NCBI RefSeq assembly: GCF_014643695.1
Contig: NZ_BMJY01000003.1
Span: 248,001-312,000 of the forward strand
DNA from: Microbacterium album
Lineage (GTDB): Bacteria; Actinomycetota; Actinomycetes; Actinomycetales; Microbacteriaceae
Direction of reading: 5' to 3'
DNA length: 64,000 bases
The position numbers and the translations under genes were made by a program. Positions 35,955-49,116 of the stretch are shown here, piece by piece (position 1 is the stretch's first letter; each line of letters starts with the position of its first letter). Under the pieces are notes generated by a model that saw only the letters and a program-made list of their open reading frames with translations, had not been told where the DNA came from and ran no database searches.

Positions 35955-36998
35955 CTATGCGCCGCGGAGGCGCGCCAGGTCTCGGTTGATCCGGCGGGCC
36001 CAGAACGGGCCACGGTAGAGGAAGGCCGTGTAGCCCTGCACGAGGGTGGCGCCGGCGTCGAGGCGCTCCTGCACGTCCTCGGCGGTCTCCACTCCGCCAA
36101 CCGAGATGACGCAGAAGTCGTCGGGCACCGCGGCCCGGACGGTGCGCAGCACCTCCATCGAGCGCTGCGTGAGCGGCGCTCCCGACAGGCCCCCGGCACC
36201 CGCGGCCGCGACCACGTCGGCGGCGGTGCGCAGCCCGTCTCGAGAGATCGTCGTGTTGGTGGCGATGAGACCCGCCAGCCCGAGCTCGACCGCCAGCCGC
36301 GCGATGCCCTCGATCTCGTCGTCCGCGAGATCGGGCGCGATCTTCACCAGCAGCGGCGTGTCCCCCGCCGCCTCGCGCACCGCGCGCAGCAGCGGCGCGA
36401 GGGTCTCCACGGCCTGCAGGCCCCGGAGCCCCGGCGTGTTGGGCGAGGAGACGTTCACCGCCAGATAGTCGGCGAGCGGCGCGAGCATGCGCGCGCTGCG
36501 GACGTAGTCCGCCGTGGCATCGGAGACGTCGACCACGCGGCTCTTCCCGATGTTCGCGCCGATGACGGCGCCGGGCCGTCGCGGGTCGCGGGAGCGGCGC
36601 AGGCGGGCGAGTCGGCGTGCGGCAGCCTCGGCACCGCGGTTGTTGAACCCCATGCGGTTGATGACCGCGCGGTCGGCGATCAGCCGGAACAGGCGCGGCC
36701 GCGGATTGCCCTCCTGCGGGATCGCGGTGACCGTGCCGACCTCGATGTGCCCGAAGCCGAGTGCCTCGAGGCCCCGCACGCCGACCGCGTCCTTGTCGAA
36801 GCCCGCCGCGACGCCGAACGGGGACGGGAACGTGTGCCCCAGCGCCGTCACGGCGAGATCGGTGCGCGGTGCGGTGGCGCGTCGCAGCACGGCCGCGACG
36901 GGGCGCATGCCCGCGAGGCGGATGACCGCCATGCCGAGGTGGTGCGCGGACTCGGGGTCGACGCGCGAGAGGACCAGGCGGAACAGGAGCGGATACAT
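35955..36998 (-). CDS. pyrD: dihydroorotate dehydrogenase (quinone-type, class 2)
   Basis: A 347-aa FMN enzyme that oxidises dihydroorotate to orotate in pyrimidine synthesis and passes electrons to quinone. The N-terminal MYPLLFRLVLSRVDPE helix is the class 2 membrane anchor. Key parts: PFGVAAGFDKD (about residues 60-70, FMN), NRMGFNNRG (about 114-122), NVSSPNTPGLR (about 180-190, active-site Ser region) and SVGGVET (about 305-311). ATG 36998 is chosen: TAGCCT (37006-37011) lies 7 nt upstream. A longer start at 37031 would overlap nrdR. Confidence 0.95.
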   Translation of the reverse strand: MYPLLFRLVLSRVDPESAHHLGMAVIRLAGMRPVAAVLRRATAPRTDLAVTALGHTFPSPFGVAAGFDKDAVGVRGLEALGFGHIEVGTVTAIPQEGNPRPRLFRLIADRAVINRMGFNNRGAEAAARRLARLRRSRDPRRPGAVIGANIGKSRVVDVSDATADYVRSARMLAPLADYLAVNVSSPNTPGLRGLQAVETLAPLLRAVREAAGDTPLLVKIAPDLADDEIEGIARLAVELGLAGLIATNTTISRDGLRTAADVVAAAGAGGLSGAPLTQRSMEVLRTVRAAVPDDFCVISVGGVETAEDVQERLDAGATLVQGYTAFLYRGPFWARRINRDLARLRGA

Positions 36999-37005
36999 CC
37001 CCGTC

Positions 37006-37011
37006 AGGCTA
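37006..37011 (-). promoter_or_regulatory. -10 box of pyrD, leaderless candidate
   Basis: TAGCCT fits TANNNT and lies 7 nt before the pyrD ATG, overlapping the nrdR stop region. Confidence 0.4.
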
Positions 37012-37506
37012 TCGTTCCGCCGGCGCGTCACCCGTCGCGGCGCCCTCGCCCGCGAGACGCGCGTGGTCGGCGCGAAGCTCGGCGATCGCCGCCTCGAAGT
37101 CCTCGAGCGAGTCGAACGCCCGGTACACGCTCGCGAAGCGCAGATACGCGACCTCGTCGAGCTCCCGCAACGGGCCGAGGATCGCCAGTCCGATCTCGTT
37201 GGCGTCGATCTGGCTGAGTCCGGTCTGCCGCACGGCCTCCTCGACGCGCTGGGCGAGGATCGCCAGATCGGCGTCCGTCACGGGCCGCCCCTGGCACGCC
37301 TTGCGCGCGCCGGCGATCACCTTCTCGCGGCTGAACGGCTCCACGGCGCCCGACCGCTTGATGACGTTGAGACTCGCGGTCTCGATGGTCGAGAACCGTC
37401 CGCCGCACTCCGGGCACTGCCGGCGCCGCCGGATGGACAGGCCGTCGTCGCTCGTCCGGGAGTCGATGACGCGAGAGTCGCCGTGACGGCAGAACGGGCA
37501 GTGCAT
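37009..37506 (-). CDS. nrdR: transcriptional repressor NrdR of ribonucleotide reductase
   Basis: A 165-aa nucleotide-sensing repressor that binds ATP/dATP and controls nrd genes. The N-terminal zinc ribbon CPFC...CPEC is at about residues 3-34, followed by [17 protein letters not shown] and an ATP-cone domain (about 46-140, [16 protein letters not shown]). The frame is open far upstream into hisD, but MHCPFC at 37506 is the family start. TAGGCT (37515-37520) lies 8 nt before it. No nrd genes or NrdR boxes were seen in the window. Confidence 0.96.
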   Translation of the reverse strand: MHCPFCRHGDSRVIDSRTSDDGLSIRRRRQCPECGGRFSTIETASLNVIKRSGAVEPFSREKVIAGARKACQGRPVTDADLAILAQRVEEAVRQTGLSQIDANEIGLAILGPLRELDEVAYLRFASVYRAFDSLEDFEAAIAELRADHARLAGEGAATGDAPAER

Positions 37507-37514
37507 AGTCCGAC

Positions 37515-37520
37515 AGCCTA
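37515..37520 (-). promoter_or_regulatory. -10 box of nrdR, leaderless candidate
   Basis: TAGGCT, an 8-nt spacer, then the nrdR ATG. It overlaps the hisD stop region. Confidence 0.4.
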
Positions 37521-38864
37521 CGCGCCGGCGCCGGGAGCTCCCTGCCCGGCCGACTCCCCCGAACGCTCGAAGCGCGCCGTGACCGCCTCGCCGTGGGCGG
37601 GCAGCGCCTCCGCCTGCGCGAGCGCGACGATCCCCTCCCGCACGTCCGCGAGCGCGTCGCGGTCGTACTCGACCACCTGCTGCGGCCGCAGGAAGGTGTG
37701 GGCACCGAGGCCGGCGGCGTAGCGCGCCTGACCCCCGGTCGGGAGGACGTGGTTGGAACCGGCCAGGTAGTCGCCCAGACTCACGGGCGTGTGGGACCCG
37801 ACGAAGACGGCGCCCGCGCTCGTGTACCGCGCGGCCTCCCGGGCGGCATCCGCGATGTGCAGCTCCAGGTGCTCGGGGGCGTAGGCGTTGCTGAAGGCGA
37901 CGGCGGCCTCGGAGTCGTCCACCAGCACGATGGCCGACTGGGGTCCGCTCAGCGCGACGGACACACGCTCGCGGTGGCGGGTCGCTGCGGCGACGCGCTC
38001 GACCTCGTCCGCGACCGCGGCCGCGAGTGCGGCGGCGTCGGTCACGAGCACAGCGGAGGCCTGCTCGTCGTGCTCGGCCTGGCTCACGAGGTCGTAGGCG
38101 ATGAGTCGCGCGTCGGCCGTGTCGTCCGCGACGATGAGGATCTCGGTCGCACCCGCCTCGGAGTCGGTGCCGACGGTTCCGGCCACGGCGCGCTTGGCCG
38201 CCGCGACGAAGTTGTTGCCGGGGCCGGTGACCACATCCACGGGGTCGAGCCCGACGGTGGCCACCCCGTGCGCGAGGGCCCCGATGGCGCCGGCTCCGCC
38301 CATCGCGTAGACCTCGTCCACGCCGAGCAGGCCCGCGGCGGCGAGGATCGTCGGGTGCACGCGCCCCTCCTGATCCCGCTGCGGAGGCGAGGCCAGCGCG
38401 ACGCTGCGCACCCCCGCGACCTGCGCGGGAACGACGTTCATCACGACGCTCGACGGGTAGACGGCCTTGCCCCCCGGCACGTACACGCCGACGCGGGTGA
38501 CCGGCTGCCAGCGCTGTGTGACGCGCGCGCCCGCTCCGAGCTCCGTGACGCGGGCGGACGGGACCTGCGCGGCCGACGCGTCGCGCACCCGCCGGATCGC
38601 CTCCTCCAGCGCGGCCCTCACCTCGGGGTCGAGGCCGTCGACGGCCGCGCGGATGTGCTCGCCCGGCACACGGATCGCGTGACCTGTCACGCCGTCGAAG
38701 CGCGCGGCCTGGTCGCGCAGCGCGGCCTCGCCCTGCTCGCGCACGTCGGAGACGAGCTGCGCGGCGACCTGCAGGGCCTCGTTCCGCGCCTCGGTCGCGC
38801 GGGGGACGATCGCGAGCAGTTCCGCGGGTGAGAGCGTGCGGCCGCGGAGATCGATGGTGCGCAT
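37518..38864 (-). CDS. hisD: histidinol dehydrogenase
   Basis: A 448-aa zinc enzyme for the last two steps of histidine synthesis (L-histidinol to L-histidine, two NAD). Family features: [18 protein letters not shown] (about residues 112-129), [13 protein letters not shown] (about 214-226), a zinc-site region in SQAEHDEQA (about 264-272), and [10 protein letters not shown] (about 367-376). It ends 11 bp before nrdR. No other his genes are nearby, and the length is typical. Confidence 0.96.
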   Translation of the reverse strand: MRTIDLRGRTLSPAELLAIVPRATEARNEALQVAAQLVSDVREQGEAALRDQAARFDGVTGHAIRVPGEHIRAAVDGLDPEVRAALEEAIRRVRDASAAQVPSARVTELGAGARVTQRWQPVTRVGVYVPGGKAVYPSSVVMNVVPAQVAGVRSVALASPPQRDQEGRVHPTILAAAGLLGVDEVYAMGGAGAIGALAHGVATVGLDPVDVVTGPGNNFVAAAKRAVAGTVGTDSEAGATEILIVADDTADARLIAYDLVSQAEHDEQASAVLVTDAAALAAAVADEVERVAAATRHRERVSVALSGPQSAIVLVDDSEAAVAFSNAYAPEHLELHIADAAREAARYTSAGAVFVGSHTPVSLGDYLAGSNHVLPTGGQARYAAGLGAHTFLRPQQVVEYDRDALADVREGIVALAQAEALPAHGEAVTARFERSGESAGQGAPGAGA

Positions 38865-38927
38865 CCCCCCATTGTGTCAGCAGCGCCGACGACGCCTGCG
38901 CGGTGCCCCCGGGGGGGGCGTGCGCCG

Positions 38928-40742
38928 TCAGCCCCGCGTGACGCCCGACGTGTCGTGGAGGTAACCGATGCGCCCGTCGTCGTGACGCACCACGTACGTG
39001 TCGCCGCGGTCCTCGATCACGAGCGCCCACGCCGTCGGTCCGATGCGGAACAGGGGCCGACCGTACGCGTCGAGCACGTCCCGCTCCTGCGGCACGAGAG
39101 CCCAGAATGCCTGGGGCGCGGGGATCGCGGTCGTGCTCGCGTGCGCATCGTCGGAGACGTCGCCGGCCGTCCGGGCCAGTCCGGGCGATCCGGCATCCTC
39201 TACCTCGGCGCCGCCCCCCGCCGGCTCGATCGGCTCAGCCGGTTCGGCGTGATCGGCCGGTTCCGCGTGATCGGCCGGCTCGGCGTGCTCGGCCGGTATG
39301 CCGAACAGTTCCTCGAGGGTCGCCGGCCGGTCGCGGTCCGCTTCCACCGTCGTGTCGGCGCCCACCTCCGACTCGGCCGCGACTGGTGCGGGCGCTGCGG
39401 GAGCGGTGATCGGCGCGTCCTCCTCGACCGGCGCGTCCTCACTCGCGGCGATCGCCTCGGCCACCGGCGCGGCGCGCGGCGCGGCGACGGGCGCCTCGCC
39501 GCCCGTCGAGACGGGTGCCTCCTCCTTCGGCGCCGGCTCCCGCGGGGGATCATCCTGCACCGCCGGCTCCTGCGGGGCCTGGTCCCGCGGCGGGACGTCC
39601 TGGGCGGGCGAGGCCGGGGCCGGCGCCGCCGGGCCGGTCGCGTACGGGTTCTGACGGGGCGGCGCGGGCTGGCCATACGGCGCCTGCGGCGCAGGAGGGC
39701 CATACGGGGCCGGCTGGCCGTACGGGACGGGTCCGCCCGGGGTGCCCGACTGAGCATGCGGAGCCTGCTGACCATGCGGCGCTCCGTAGGGCGGGGGCAC
39801 CGCCGGGATCGCCCCGCCCGGCTGCGGACCCGGGAACGGCTGCTGTCCCGGGAACGGCTGCGGTCCCGGGAACGGCTGGGGACCGGGGGCCGGTCGCCCG
39901 TAGGGTGGCATGGGCGGCCCCTGCGGAGGCTGACCCGGAGCTGTTCGACCCTGAACCGGCGGAGCCCCGTACGGCGCCCGAGCGGGCGGCCCGTAGGGCG
40001 GCGGGGCGCCCTGCGGCGCCGGAGCGGACGGACCGTAGTGCGGCGGGGCAGGCTGCCCGTACGGCCCCGCTCCCGGGTGCGGCTGCGCCGGGGTCCACGT
40101 CCCGGCCTGTGCCGGCCGGGGCGGCTTCGGGCGCGCGGCGATCGCGGCCGGCGGCCTGGCGACGGGGTGGGCCGGGACCTCGGTGCGGTTCGCGAAGTCG
40201 TCGCGCAGGCCCGGGATATGGGGCGCCGCCACGGTGAGGAAGACGCCGGCGAGCACCGCGACCAACTGGAACCACGCGAAGATCGAGGCGCCGAAGCCGT
40301 AGCCGACCAGCAGGTCCCGGAAACCCCAGCCGATCCGGCTGAGCCACATCACCGCCGCGACGGAATACGCGACCGACGCGAACTGGTCGACGCTCAGCGA
40401 GCCGACCCGGGGGCGCGCACCGGGCGAAAGCCGGCGGATCAGGATGAGCACGCCCACCGCGACCGGGAGCGCAACAGCGAGCACCCAGTCGAGCGAGACG
40501 CCCCAGATCGACTGCGGGAAGCGCGGGGTGATCGGGAAGAAGGACAGCAGGAGGACCACGGCCGACACTCCGACCAGGAGCCCCTCGCGGAGCGTGAGCC
40601 GTCCGGCGCCGGGCGACGTCGGCCCTCCCTGCGGCGAGCCGTGCGCGACCGGACCGGCGGGCTCACCGCCGGGTCCCGGCTGCGGGCCCGTGGGGGGCCG
40701 GTTCGAGGGGGTTTCCTGCGGTCCGGGCTGGTGGTCGGTCAC
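38928..40742 (-). CDS. proline-rich membrane protein of unknown function (604 aa)
   Basis: Start GTG 40742 with AGAGGA about 6 nt upstream; a TAGGAT -10 candidate is at 40810-40815. Residues about 1-48 are Pro/Gly-rich; about 50-170 hold four membrane segments. Then comes a long disordered Pro/Gly/Gln/Tyr stretch with PFPGPQ-type and PYGxP repeats (about 195-390). An acidic Pro/Glu/Ala region follows (about 390-530) with EPADHA repeats. The last about 65 residues form an ordered domain ([21 protein letters not shown], then [11 protein letters not shown]). No known family recognised. It follows dnaE1 on the same strand. Confidence 0.8.
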   Translation of the reverse strand: MTDHQPGPQETPSNRPPTGPQPGPGGEPAGPVAHGSPQGGPTSPGAGRLTLREGLLVGVSAVVLLLSFFPITPRFPQSIWGVSLDWVLAVALPVAVGVLILIRRLSPGARPRVGSLSVDQFASVAYSVAAVMWLSRIGWGFRDLLVGYGFGASIFAWFQLVAVLAGVFLTVAAPHIPGLRDDFANRTEVPAHPVARPPAAIAARPKPPRPAQAGTWTPAQPHPGAGPYGQPAPPHYGPSAPAPQGAPPPYGPPARAPYGAPPVQGRTAPGQPPQGPPMPPYGRPAPGPQPFPGPQPFPGQQPFPGPQPGGAIPAVPPPYGAPHGQQAPHAQSGTPGGPVPYGQPAPYGPPAPQAPYGQPAPPRQNPYATGPAAPAPASPAQDVPPRDQAPQEPAVQDDPPREPAPKEEAPVSTGGEAPVAAPRAAPVAEAIAASEDAPVEEDAPITAPAAPAPVAAESEVGADTTVEADRDRPATLEELFGIPAEHAEPADHAEPADHAEPAEPIEPAGGGAEVEDAGSPGLARTAGDVSDDAHASTTAIPAPQAFWALVPQERDVLDAYGRPLFRIGPTAWALVIEDRGDTYVVRHDDGRIGYLHDTSGVTRG

Positions 40743-40901
40743 GCTGATCCTCTCCGGCGTCGCGGCGACGCCTCGACGGGCTCCGGTGGTCCGGGCACCA
40801 CTGCGCTCGATCCTACTGCCGGCGCACGCCGCTCGCCGGGGGCACCTCTCCCCCGGTCACGCGCCACGACGCCTGCTGCGGGGTTGATGCCCCGCCCGTG
40901 C

Positions 40902-44414
<3,513 letters not shown>

Positions 44415-44420
44415 GCGTCG

Positions 44421-44426
44421 AGTCTA
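44421..44426 (-). promoter_or_regulatory. -10 box of dnaE1, leaderless candidate
   Basis: TAGACT, one of the closest matches in the window to the actinobacterial -10, with a 6-nt spacer to the dnaE1 ATG. Confidence 0.55.
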
Positions 44427-44489
44427 CGGACGGGGTCCGACATGCCGGCCCGGCGCCACCGGGTGTCGGGAGCGCCGCGCATCACCGGC

Positions 44490-45110
44490 TCAGGCGGTGG
44501 GCGCCGCCCGATCGTCGATGCGAGACACGAGACCGTCGACCCGGGCGATCGCGTCGTCGAGGCCGGCTACCGTGGCCCACAGCTCCGGATGCTGCGCACG
44601 CACCTCGTCGAGTCCCAGACCGCCCGACCGCATGGCTGCCAGGTCATAGCTCACGTTCGTACGGGCGCTGGCGAGGGCAGCCCGGAGCGCCGCGGCTGCG
44701 ACGGCGACGTCCGCGATCAGCGCCGGGTCACCCTCTCCGGCGAGCACCTCGAGGTCGGGCACGGCGTCGCGGGCGCGCTCGCCCAGCCGGGCCGACGCCC
44801 GCGCCGCGTCGGCCGCGGCCGCGCGGATCGCGGCGTCGCGGCCCTCGTCATCCCGGCGGAACGCGGCCCCGAACGCCGCCGACGCCGCAGCATCCGCGTC
44901 GGCGTCGTTGAGAGCGGCCTCGCGCAGAGCGCGCGCCCGCTCGCGAACCTCGTCCAGGTCGCTGTATCCGGCCACCATCGACATCAGCCCCGCGGCGACG
45001 GCGAGCATCACGCCCGCGGCCGCTCCCCCGCCGGGATCCCCGTTCGCCTCGGCCAGTCCCGCCGTCCACCGCTCGATCGTCGCTTCTCGCGTCGACATGC
45101 CCTCCGCCAT
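44490..45110 (-). CDS. cyclodeaminase/cyclohydrolase-family protein (FTCD C-terminal-like)
   Basis: A 206-aa soluble, all-helical Ala-rich protein resembling the formiminotetrahydrofolate cyclodeaminase domain. It has GDPGGGAAAGVMLAVAAGLM near the N-terminus, the Gly-rich substrate loop of that fold, and RTNVSYDLAAM near residue 155. In one-carbon metabolism such enzymes convert formimino-THF to methenyl-THF. No partner genes of histidine degradation or folate metabolism are nearby, so the reaction is inferred. Start ATG 45110 has GAGG 8 nt upstream; ATG 45098 is an alternative. Confidence 0.75.
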   Translation of the reverse strand: MAEGMSTREATIERWTAGLAEANGDPGGGAAAGVMLAVAAGLMSMVAGYSDLDEVRERARALREAALNDADADAAASAAFGAAFRRDDEGRDAAIRAAAADAARASARLGERARDAVPDLEVLAGEGDPALIADVAVAAAALRAALASARTNVSYDLAAMRSGGLGLDEVRAQHPELWATVAGLDDAIARVDGLVSRIDDRAAPTA

Positions 45111-45210
45111 GCCGACATCCTCGGCGCGCGCCGGCCCCTGCTGCCAGAGGCTTGACACTCCGCGCCCGCCAGCGGAGATCGAGTCGCATGACCCGCGCGA
45201 TCGCGAGAAT

Positions 45211-45297
45211 CCGTCTTCGCGCCGACAATGCGTGTGGTCAACGGATTGTCGGCGCGGAGACGGATTGTCGGCGCGGGAACGGATTGTCGGGGCGGGG
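45211..45297. repeat. long hairpin merged with three 19-bp tandem repeats
   Basis: Three contiguous 19-bp copies of ACGGATTGTCGGCGCGGAG (45241-45259, 45260-45278, 45279-45297; the last diverged). An inverted partner lies upstream: CCGTCTTCGCGCCGACAAT (45211-45229) pairs with ATTGTCGGCGCGGAGACGG (45245-45263) at 18 of 19 positions around a 15-nt loop. It lies between the cyclodeaminase-like gene and rluD, with no ORF inside that I trust. Termination, regulation or a mobile remnant are possible. Confidence 0.8.
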
Positions 45298-45317
45298 CGT
45301 GTTGACGCCGGCGCGCG

Positions 45318-46238
45318 TCACTCCCCGCGGAGTACCGCGAGCGCGTGCGCGAGGTCGGCCGGGTACTCCGAGACGAAGGTCGACCAGTCGCCCGTCGCGG
45401 GGTGCGCGAACGACAGCTCGCGCGCGTGCAGCCACTGGCGCGTCAGACCGAGTCGGGCCGAGAGCGTCGGATCCGCGCCGTACAGGGGGTCGCCCACGCA
45501 CGGATGCCGGTGCGCGGCCATGTGCACGCGGATCTGGTGGGTGCGGCCGGTCTCGAGATGGATCTCGAGGAGCGACGCGCCGGGGAACGCCTCGATCGTC
45601 TCGTAGTGCGTGACGGAGTCCTTGCCGTCCGGCGTCACCGCGAACTTCCACGAGTGACTGGGATGCCGGCCGATCGGCGCGTCGATGGTGCCGGCGAGGG
45701 GGTCCGGATGCCCCTGCACGACCGCGTGGTAGACCTTGTCGACCGTGCGCTCCTTGAAGGCCCGCTTGAGGTGCGTATACGCCTGCTCCGTCTTGGCGAC
45801 GACCATGAGGCCGCTGGTGCCGACGTCGAGGCGGTGCACGATGCCCTGCCGCTCCGCCGCTCCGCTCGTCGCGACCCGGACGCCCGCGGCGAGCAGCGCG
45901 CCCAGCACGGTCGGGCCCTCCCACCCCAGGGACGGATGCGCCGCGACGCCCACGGGCTTGTCCACGACCACGATGTGGTCGTCCTGATGGGCGATGCCGA
46001 GATCGGGCACCTCCACCGGGATGACGCGCGGCTCCTCCTTCGGCTGCCACGACACGTCCAGCCAGCCGCCCGCGTGCACGCGGTCGGACTTGCCCACCGC
46101 GGTCCCGTCGAGTTCCACTCCCCCCGCCTCGGCCACCTCGGCGGCGAACGTGCGGGAGAAGCCGAGCATCTTGGCGAGAGCGGCGTCGACGCGCGCCCCG
46201 TCGAGTCCGTCCGGCACGGGAAGGCGACGCGACTCCAT
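45318..46238 (-). CDS. rluD: RluD-family 23S rRNA pseudouridine synthase
   Basis: A 306-aa RNA-modifying enzyme that isomerises uridines, probably in 23S rRNA. An N-terminal S4-like RNA-binding domain (about residues 1-75) is followed by the catalytic domain. The catalytic Asp is in [15 protein letters not shown] (about 140-154). Other family parts are [13 protein letters not shown] (about 94-106) and [12 protein letters not shown] (about 242-253). Start ATG 46238 overlaps the lspA stop (TGATG). Target sites cannot be read; RluC and related members share these motifs. Confidence 0.9.
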   Translation of the reverse strand: MESRRLPVPDGLDGARVDAALAKMLGFSRTFAAEVAEAGGVELDGTAVGKSDRVHAGGWLDVSWQPKEEPRVIPVEVPDLGIAHQDDHIVVVDKPVGVAAHPSLGWEGPTVLGALLAAGVRVATSGAAERQGIVHRLDVGTSGLMVVAKTEQAYTHLKRAFKERTVDKVYHAVVQGHPDPLAGTIDAPIGRHPSHSWKFAVTPDGKDSVTHYETIEAFPGASLLEIHLETGRTHQIRVHMAAHRHPCVGDPLYGADPTLSARLGLTRQWLHARELSFAHPATGDWSTFVSEYPADLAHALAVLRGE

Positions 46239-46798
46239 CAGTCCTCCCGCGGCTGCTCGGCCTGCTCCGCCTCGACGTCTCGCTTGCTCTGCCGCGTGCC
46301 GTCCAGCGCGAAGCCGAACAGCGTCAGCGCGGCGAGCACGATCATGCTCGTGACAATGAAGATGTCGGCGACGTTGTAGATCGCGGGCATCATCCACGGC
46401 GTGGAGATGAAGTCGATGACGTGTCCGACCGCGAATCCCGGCTCGCGGAAGAGGCGGTCGGTCAGGTTGCCGAGCACGCCGCCCAGCAGCAGCCCGAGGA
46501 CCACGGCCCACAGTCGGGAGCGCACGCGCGTGACGGCGAGCCACACGATCACGCTCGCCACGACCGCGAGAGCGATCGTGAAGACCCACGTGACGCCCTC
46601 GCCGATCGAGAACGCGGCTCCCGAGTTTCCGATGAGGTACCACTGCAGCGCCTCCCCGAGAACGGGGACGGGCGTGTGCCACTCCAGCGTCGTCAACGCC
46701 AGGTGCTTGGTGAACTGGTCGGCGGCCAGCACCACCACCGCGAGGAGGGCGATGATCGTGCTGGCCGCCGCCGGCCGCAGAGGGGCGCGGTCGGTCAA
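46238..46798 (-). CDS. lspA: lipoprotein signal peptidase (signal peptidase II)
   Basis: A 186-aa inner-membrane aspartyl protease that removes signal peptides from diacylglyceryl-modified lipoproteins, for example CtaC (31.9 kb) and the putative lipoprotein at 16.8 kb. It has four transmembrane segments. Conserved regions are DQFTKH (about residues 26-31), NSGAAFS (about 57-63), GNLTDRL with one catalytic Asp (about 108-114) and YNVADIFI with the other (about 136-143). Its stop overlaps the rluD start, and divIVA ends 8 bp upstream. Confidence 0.95.
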   Translation of the reverse strand: MTDRAPLRPAAASTIIALLAVVVLAADQFTKHLALTTLEWHTPVPVLGEALQWYLIGNSGAAFSIGEGVTWVFTIALAVVASVIVWLAVTRVRSRLWAVVLGLLLGGVLGNLTDRLFREPGFAVGHVIDFISTPWMMPAIYNVADIFIVTSMIVLAALTLFGFALDGTRQSKRDVEAEQAEQPRED

Positions 46799-46805
46799 GA
46801 CCGGC

Positions 46806-47450
46806 TCAGAGCCCGATGGCCGAGACAGGCGTGTCGCCCGAGGACGAGCTCGAGGCGTCGAGGTCCTTCAGCTTCGACTCGAAGTAGCTGCGCATCTGGG
46901 CGCGGTAGTCGCGCTCGAACTGGCGCAGCTCCGTGATGCGGCCCTCGAGGGTCGTGCGCTCGCGCTCGTACTTCTCGGTCAGCTCACGCTGCTTGTCCCG
47001 CGCGTCGCTGAGGATGCGGTCGGCCTCGGCCTTCGCCTCGTCGACGAGCTGCTCCGCCATCTGCTTGCCCTCGGCGACGTGCTCGTCGTGCAGCCGCTGC
47101 GCGCGCTCGATGATGCTCGCGGCGCTGCTGGCGACCGGCGATACGCCCTGGTCGGCAGCGGGTGCCTCGGCCGGCGACTCTGCCGGCGCCTTCGGAGCGG
47201 GAGCCGGAGCGGGAGCCGGAGCAGGAGCGGCGGCAGCGGGAGCGGGAGCGGCCTCACCGGACTCGTACTTGGCGAGCTTGGCCTCGAGCTCGCTGTTCTT
47301 GGCCTTGAGCTCGTTGTTCTCCTCGATCGTCTTGCGCCACTCGACGACGATCTCGTCGAGGAAGTCGTCGACCTCGTCCGGGTCGAAACCCTCCTTGAAC
47401 CGGACGTGCTGGAACTGCTTGGTGACGACGTCATCCGGCGTCAATGCCAT
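46806..47450 (-). CDS. divIVA: DivIVA/Wag31-family polar growth and septation protein
   Basis: A 214-aa coiled-coil protein that binds curved membrane at poles and septa and organises cell-wall growth. The N-terminal DivIVA domain MALTPDDVVTKQFQHVRF leads into GFDPDEVDDFLDE (about residues 20-32), the lipid-binding part. A coiled coil covers about 33-68. An Ala/Pro linker of about 50 residues follows, then a second coiled coil (about 120-190). ATG 47450 with GAGG upstream is the family start. It sits between yggT and lspA. Confidence 0.94.
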   Translation of the reverse strand: MALTPDDVVTKQFQHVRFKEGFDPDEVDDFLDEIVVEWRKTIEENNELKAKNSELEAKLAKYESGEAAPAPAAAAPAPAPAPAPAPKAPAESPAEAPAADQGVSPVASSAASIIERAQRLHDEHVAEGKQMAEQLVDEAKAEADRILSDARDKQRELTEKYERERTTLEGRITELRQFERDYRAQMRSYFESKLKDLDASSSSSGDTPVSAIGL

Positions 47451-47565
47451 GGGGTGGCTCCTCTTCCATTGGATGTCTGTGGCCGTGGGCGGAGCCCGGG
47501 CACTTCTGACCTGTGCAAGCATAACCGCCGCCCTCGGCGCGCACGCGGAGCGCGCTTCGTCGGGC

Positions 47566-47868
47566 TCAGACGGTGGTGAACGCGCGCGTGATCGACAGCA
47601 GCACGAAGCACAGCAGCATCGTGAGCGCGAACGCGAAGTCGATCGCGATCCCGCCCATCCGCAGCGGCGGGATGAAGCGACGGAAGAAGCGGATGGGGGG
47701 ATCCGTCAGCGTGTACACCACCTCGGCGACCACGAGCATGGGCCCGCGGGGCCGCCAGCCTCGGTTGAAGATCGGGATGTACTCGAGGATCAGCCGCGCG
47801 AACAGCACGAAGACATAGAGCAGCAGCAGGAGGTTGAGGATCGTGGCGATCAGCGCGATGAAGGTCAC
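47566..47868 (-). CDS. YggT family membrane protein
   Basis: A 100-aa protein with two hydrophobic helices (about residues 3-28 and 74-95) around the conserved segment NRGWRPRGP and DPPIRFFRRFIPP. YggT proteins lie beside sepF and divIVA in many Gram-positive dcw clusters; their biochemical role is not settled, with proposals in osmotic tolerance and envelope organisation. It follows sepF on the same strand after a 37-bp gap and precedes divIVA. Confidence 0.92.
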   Translation of the reverse strand: MTFIALIATILNLLLLLYVFVLFARLILEYIPIFNRGWRPRGPMLVVAEVVYTLTDPPIRFFRRFIPPLRMGGIAIDFAFALTMLLCFVLLSITRAFTTV

Positions 47869-47905
47869 GACAGCGACTCAGCGGCGACGAGGAGAGCGGA
47901 GGCGG

Positions 47906-48379
47906 TCAGGACTGCGCGAACGGCGCGGCCTCGGGGTCCGCGTGCGCGATGCCCCCGTCTCCGGAGACCGCGATGTTCTCGGGCGACAGCAGGAACACCT
48001 TGCTCGTGACGCGCTCGATGCGACCGTAGAGGCCCAGGGACAGGCCGCTCGCGAAGTCGATCAGGCGCCGCGCGTCGGCGTCGCTCATCTGCGACAGGTT
48101 GATGATGACGGGCACGCCCTCGCGGAAGTGCTCGGCGATCGTCTGCGCGTCGCGGTACTGCTTCGGGTGGACGGTGACGATCTCGTTCACGGCAGCGGCA
48201 GCGGGCTGGCGGACGACCGTCGGGCGGCGCAGCGGTGTGACGGGAGCGGGCTTCGCCTCGTCCTGCGGCTGCTCTTCGCGCTGCGCGCGCTGGGGCTGGG
48301 GCTGCTCGGGAGCGTCATCGTATCCTTCCTCGTCCGCGAGTCCGAGGTAGACCATCGTCTTCTTGAGCGGGTTCGCCAT
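47906..48379 (-). CDS. sepF: cell division protein SepF
   Basis: A 157-aa membrane anchor for FtsZ, essential for the Z-ring in Actinobacteria that lack FtsA. The N-terminal amphipathic helix ([14 protein letters not shown]) is followed by an acidic, Gln/Pro-rich linker (about 15-65). The SepF core (about 66-140) has [21 protein letters not shown] and [20 protein letters not shown]. The FtsZ-binding surface is expected in this core. Start ATG 48379 has GGAGGA 5 nt upstream. The frame continues through yggS and ftsZ but is not coding there. Confidence 0.95.
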   Translation of the reverse strand: MANPLKKTMVYLGLADEEGYDDAPEQPQPQRAQREEQPQDEAKPAPVTPLRRPTVVRQPAAAAVNEIVTVHPKQYRDAQTIAEHFREGVPVIINLSQMSDADARRLIDFASGLSLGLYGRIERVTSKVFLLSPENIAVSGDGGIAHADPEAAPFAQS

Positions 48380-48414
48380 GGCGTCCTCCGTTGTCTGCTC
48401 TTGTCGTCTCGAGG

Positions 48415-49101
48415 CTACGCCCGCGAGTCGCGCGGGCCCGTGATTGCGGTCCCGATCCGCAGGTGTGTCGCGCCGCAGGCGATCGCCTCGGCGAAGTCGG
48501 CGGTCATGCCGGCGGAGATCCACGCCGCGTCCGGCGCGATGCGCCGCACCTGAGCGGCGTACCCGGCGAGGCGCTCGAACGCGGCGGCGGGCGGCTCGTC
48601 GAGCGGCGCCACGGCCATGACGCCGCGCAGCCGCAGCGTGGCGGCCGACACGACGCGCTCCGCGAGCGGCTCGAGCTCGGACGGCTGCACACCGCCGCGG
48701 CCGGGGTCGTCCGTGAGGTTGATCTGCACGAGCACGTCGAGCGTCCCGTCGTCGGGCTCGGCGGCCGACTCGAGCGCATCGACGAGGCGCGCGCGGTCGA
48801 CGGAATGGACGACGTCGGCGGCCCTGCGGATCGCGCGGGCCTTGTTGGTCTGCGCCTGGCCGACGAAGTGCCAGACGAGCCCGGCGAGCCCCGCGGCCTC
48901 GTCGCGCTTGGCCGTGAGCTCCTGCTGGCGGTTCTCGCCGACGTCCTTCACGCCGAGACCGTGCAGCTCGCGCACGAGGGCGACGGGATGGAACTTCGTC
49001 ACGACGATCCGCGTCAGCTCGGCCGGGTCGCGTCCCGCCGACCGCGCCGCCGCGGCGATGCGCGCGTCGACCTCGGCGAGGCGTTGGGCGAGCTCTGTCA
49101 T
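48415..49101 (-). CDS. YggS/PROSC-family PLP homeostasis protein
   Basis: A 228-aa single-domain PLP-binding barrel protein (alanine-racemase fold, no known catalysis) that controls cellular pyridoxal phosphate. The PLP-binding lysine lies in IVVTKFHPV (about residues 32-40). Family motifs are GENRQQEL (about 54-61), [11 protein letters not shown] (about 76-86), and [22 protein letters not shown] near the C-terminus. The gene lies between ftsZ and sepF, the usual place in actinobacterial dcw clusters. Confidence 0.94.
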   Translation of the reverse strand: MTELAQRLAEVDARIAAAARSAGRDPAELTRIVVTKFHPVALVRELHGLGVKDVGENRQQELTAKRDEAAGLAGLVWHFVGQAQTNKARAIRRAADVVHSVDRARLVDALESAAEPDDGTLDVLVQINLTDDPGRGGVQPSELEPLAERVVSAATLRLRGVMAVAPLDEPPAAAFERLAGYAAQVRRIAPDAAWISAGMTADFAEAIACGATHLRIGTAITGPRDSRA

Positions 49102-49116
49102 GCCGTCCGCGAGCTC

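Noticed and set aside
38906..38918. C5G8 homopolymer junction as a phase-variation tract
   Set aside because: It lies between hisD and the proline-rich gene outside both coding regions and any clear promoter, so slippage would have no evident effect.
44490..45110. Assigning the cyclodeaminase-like gene to histidine degradation
   Set aside because: No hutH/hutU/hutI or folate genes nearby; only the fold-level resemblance supports a function.
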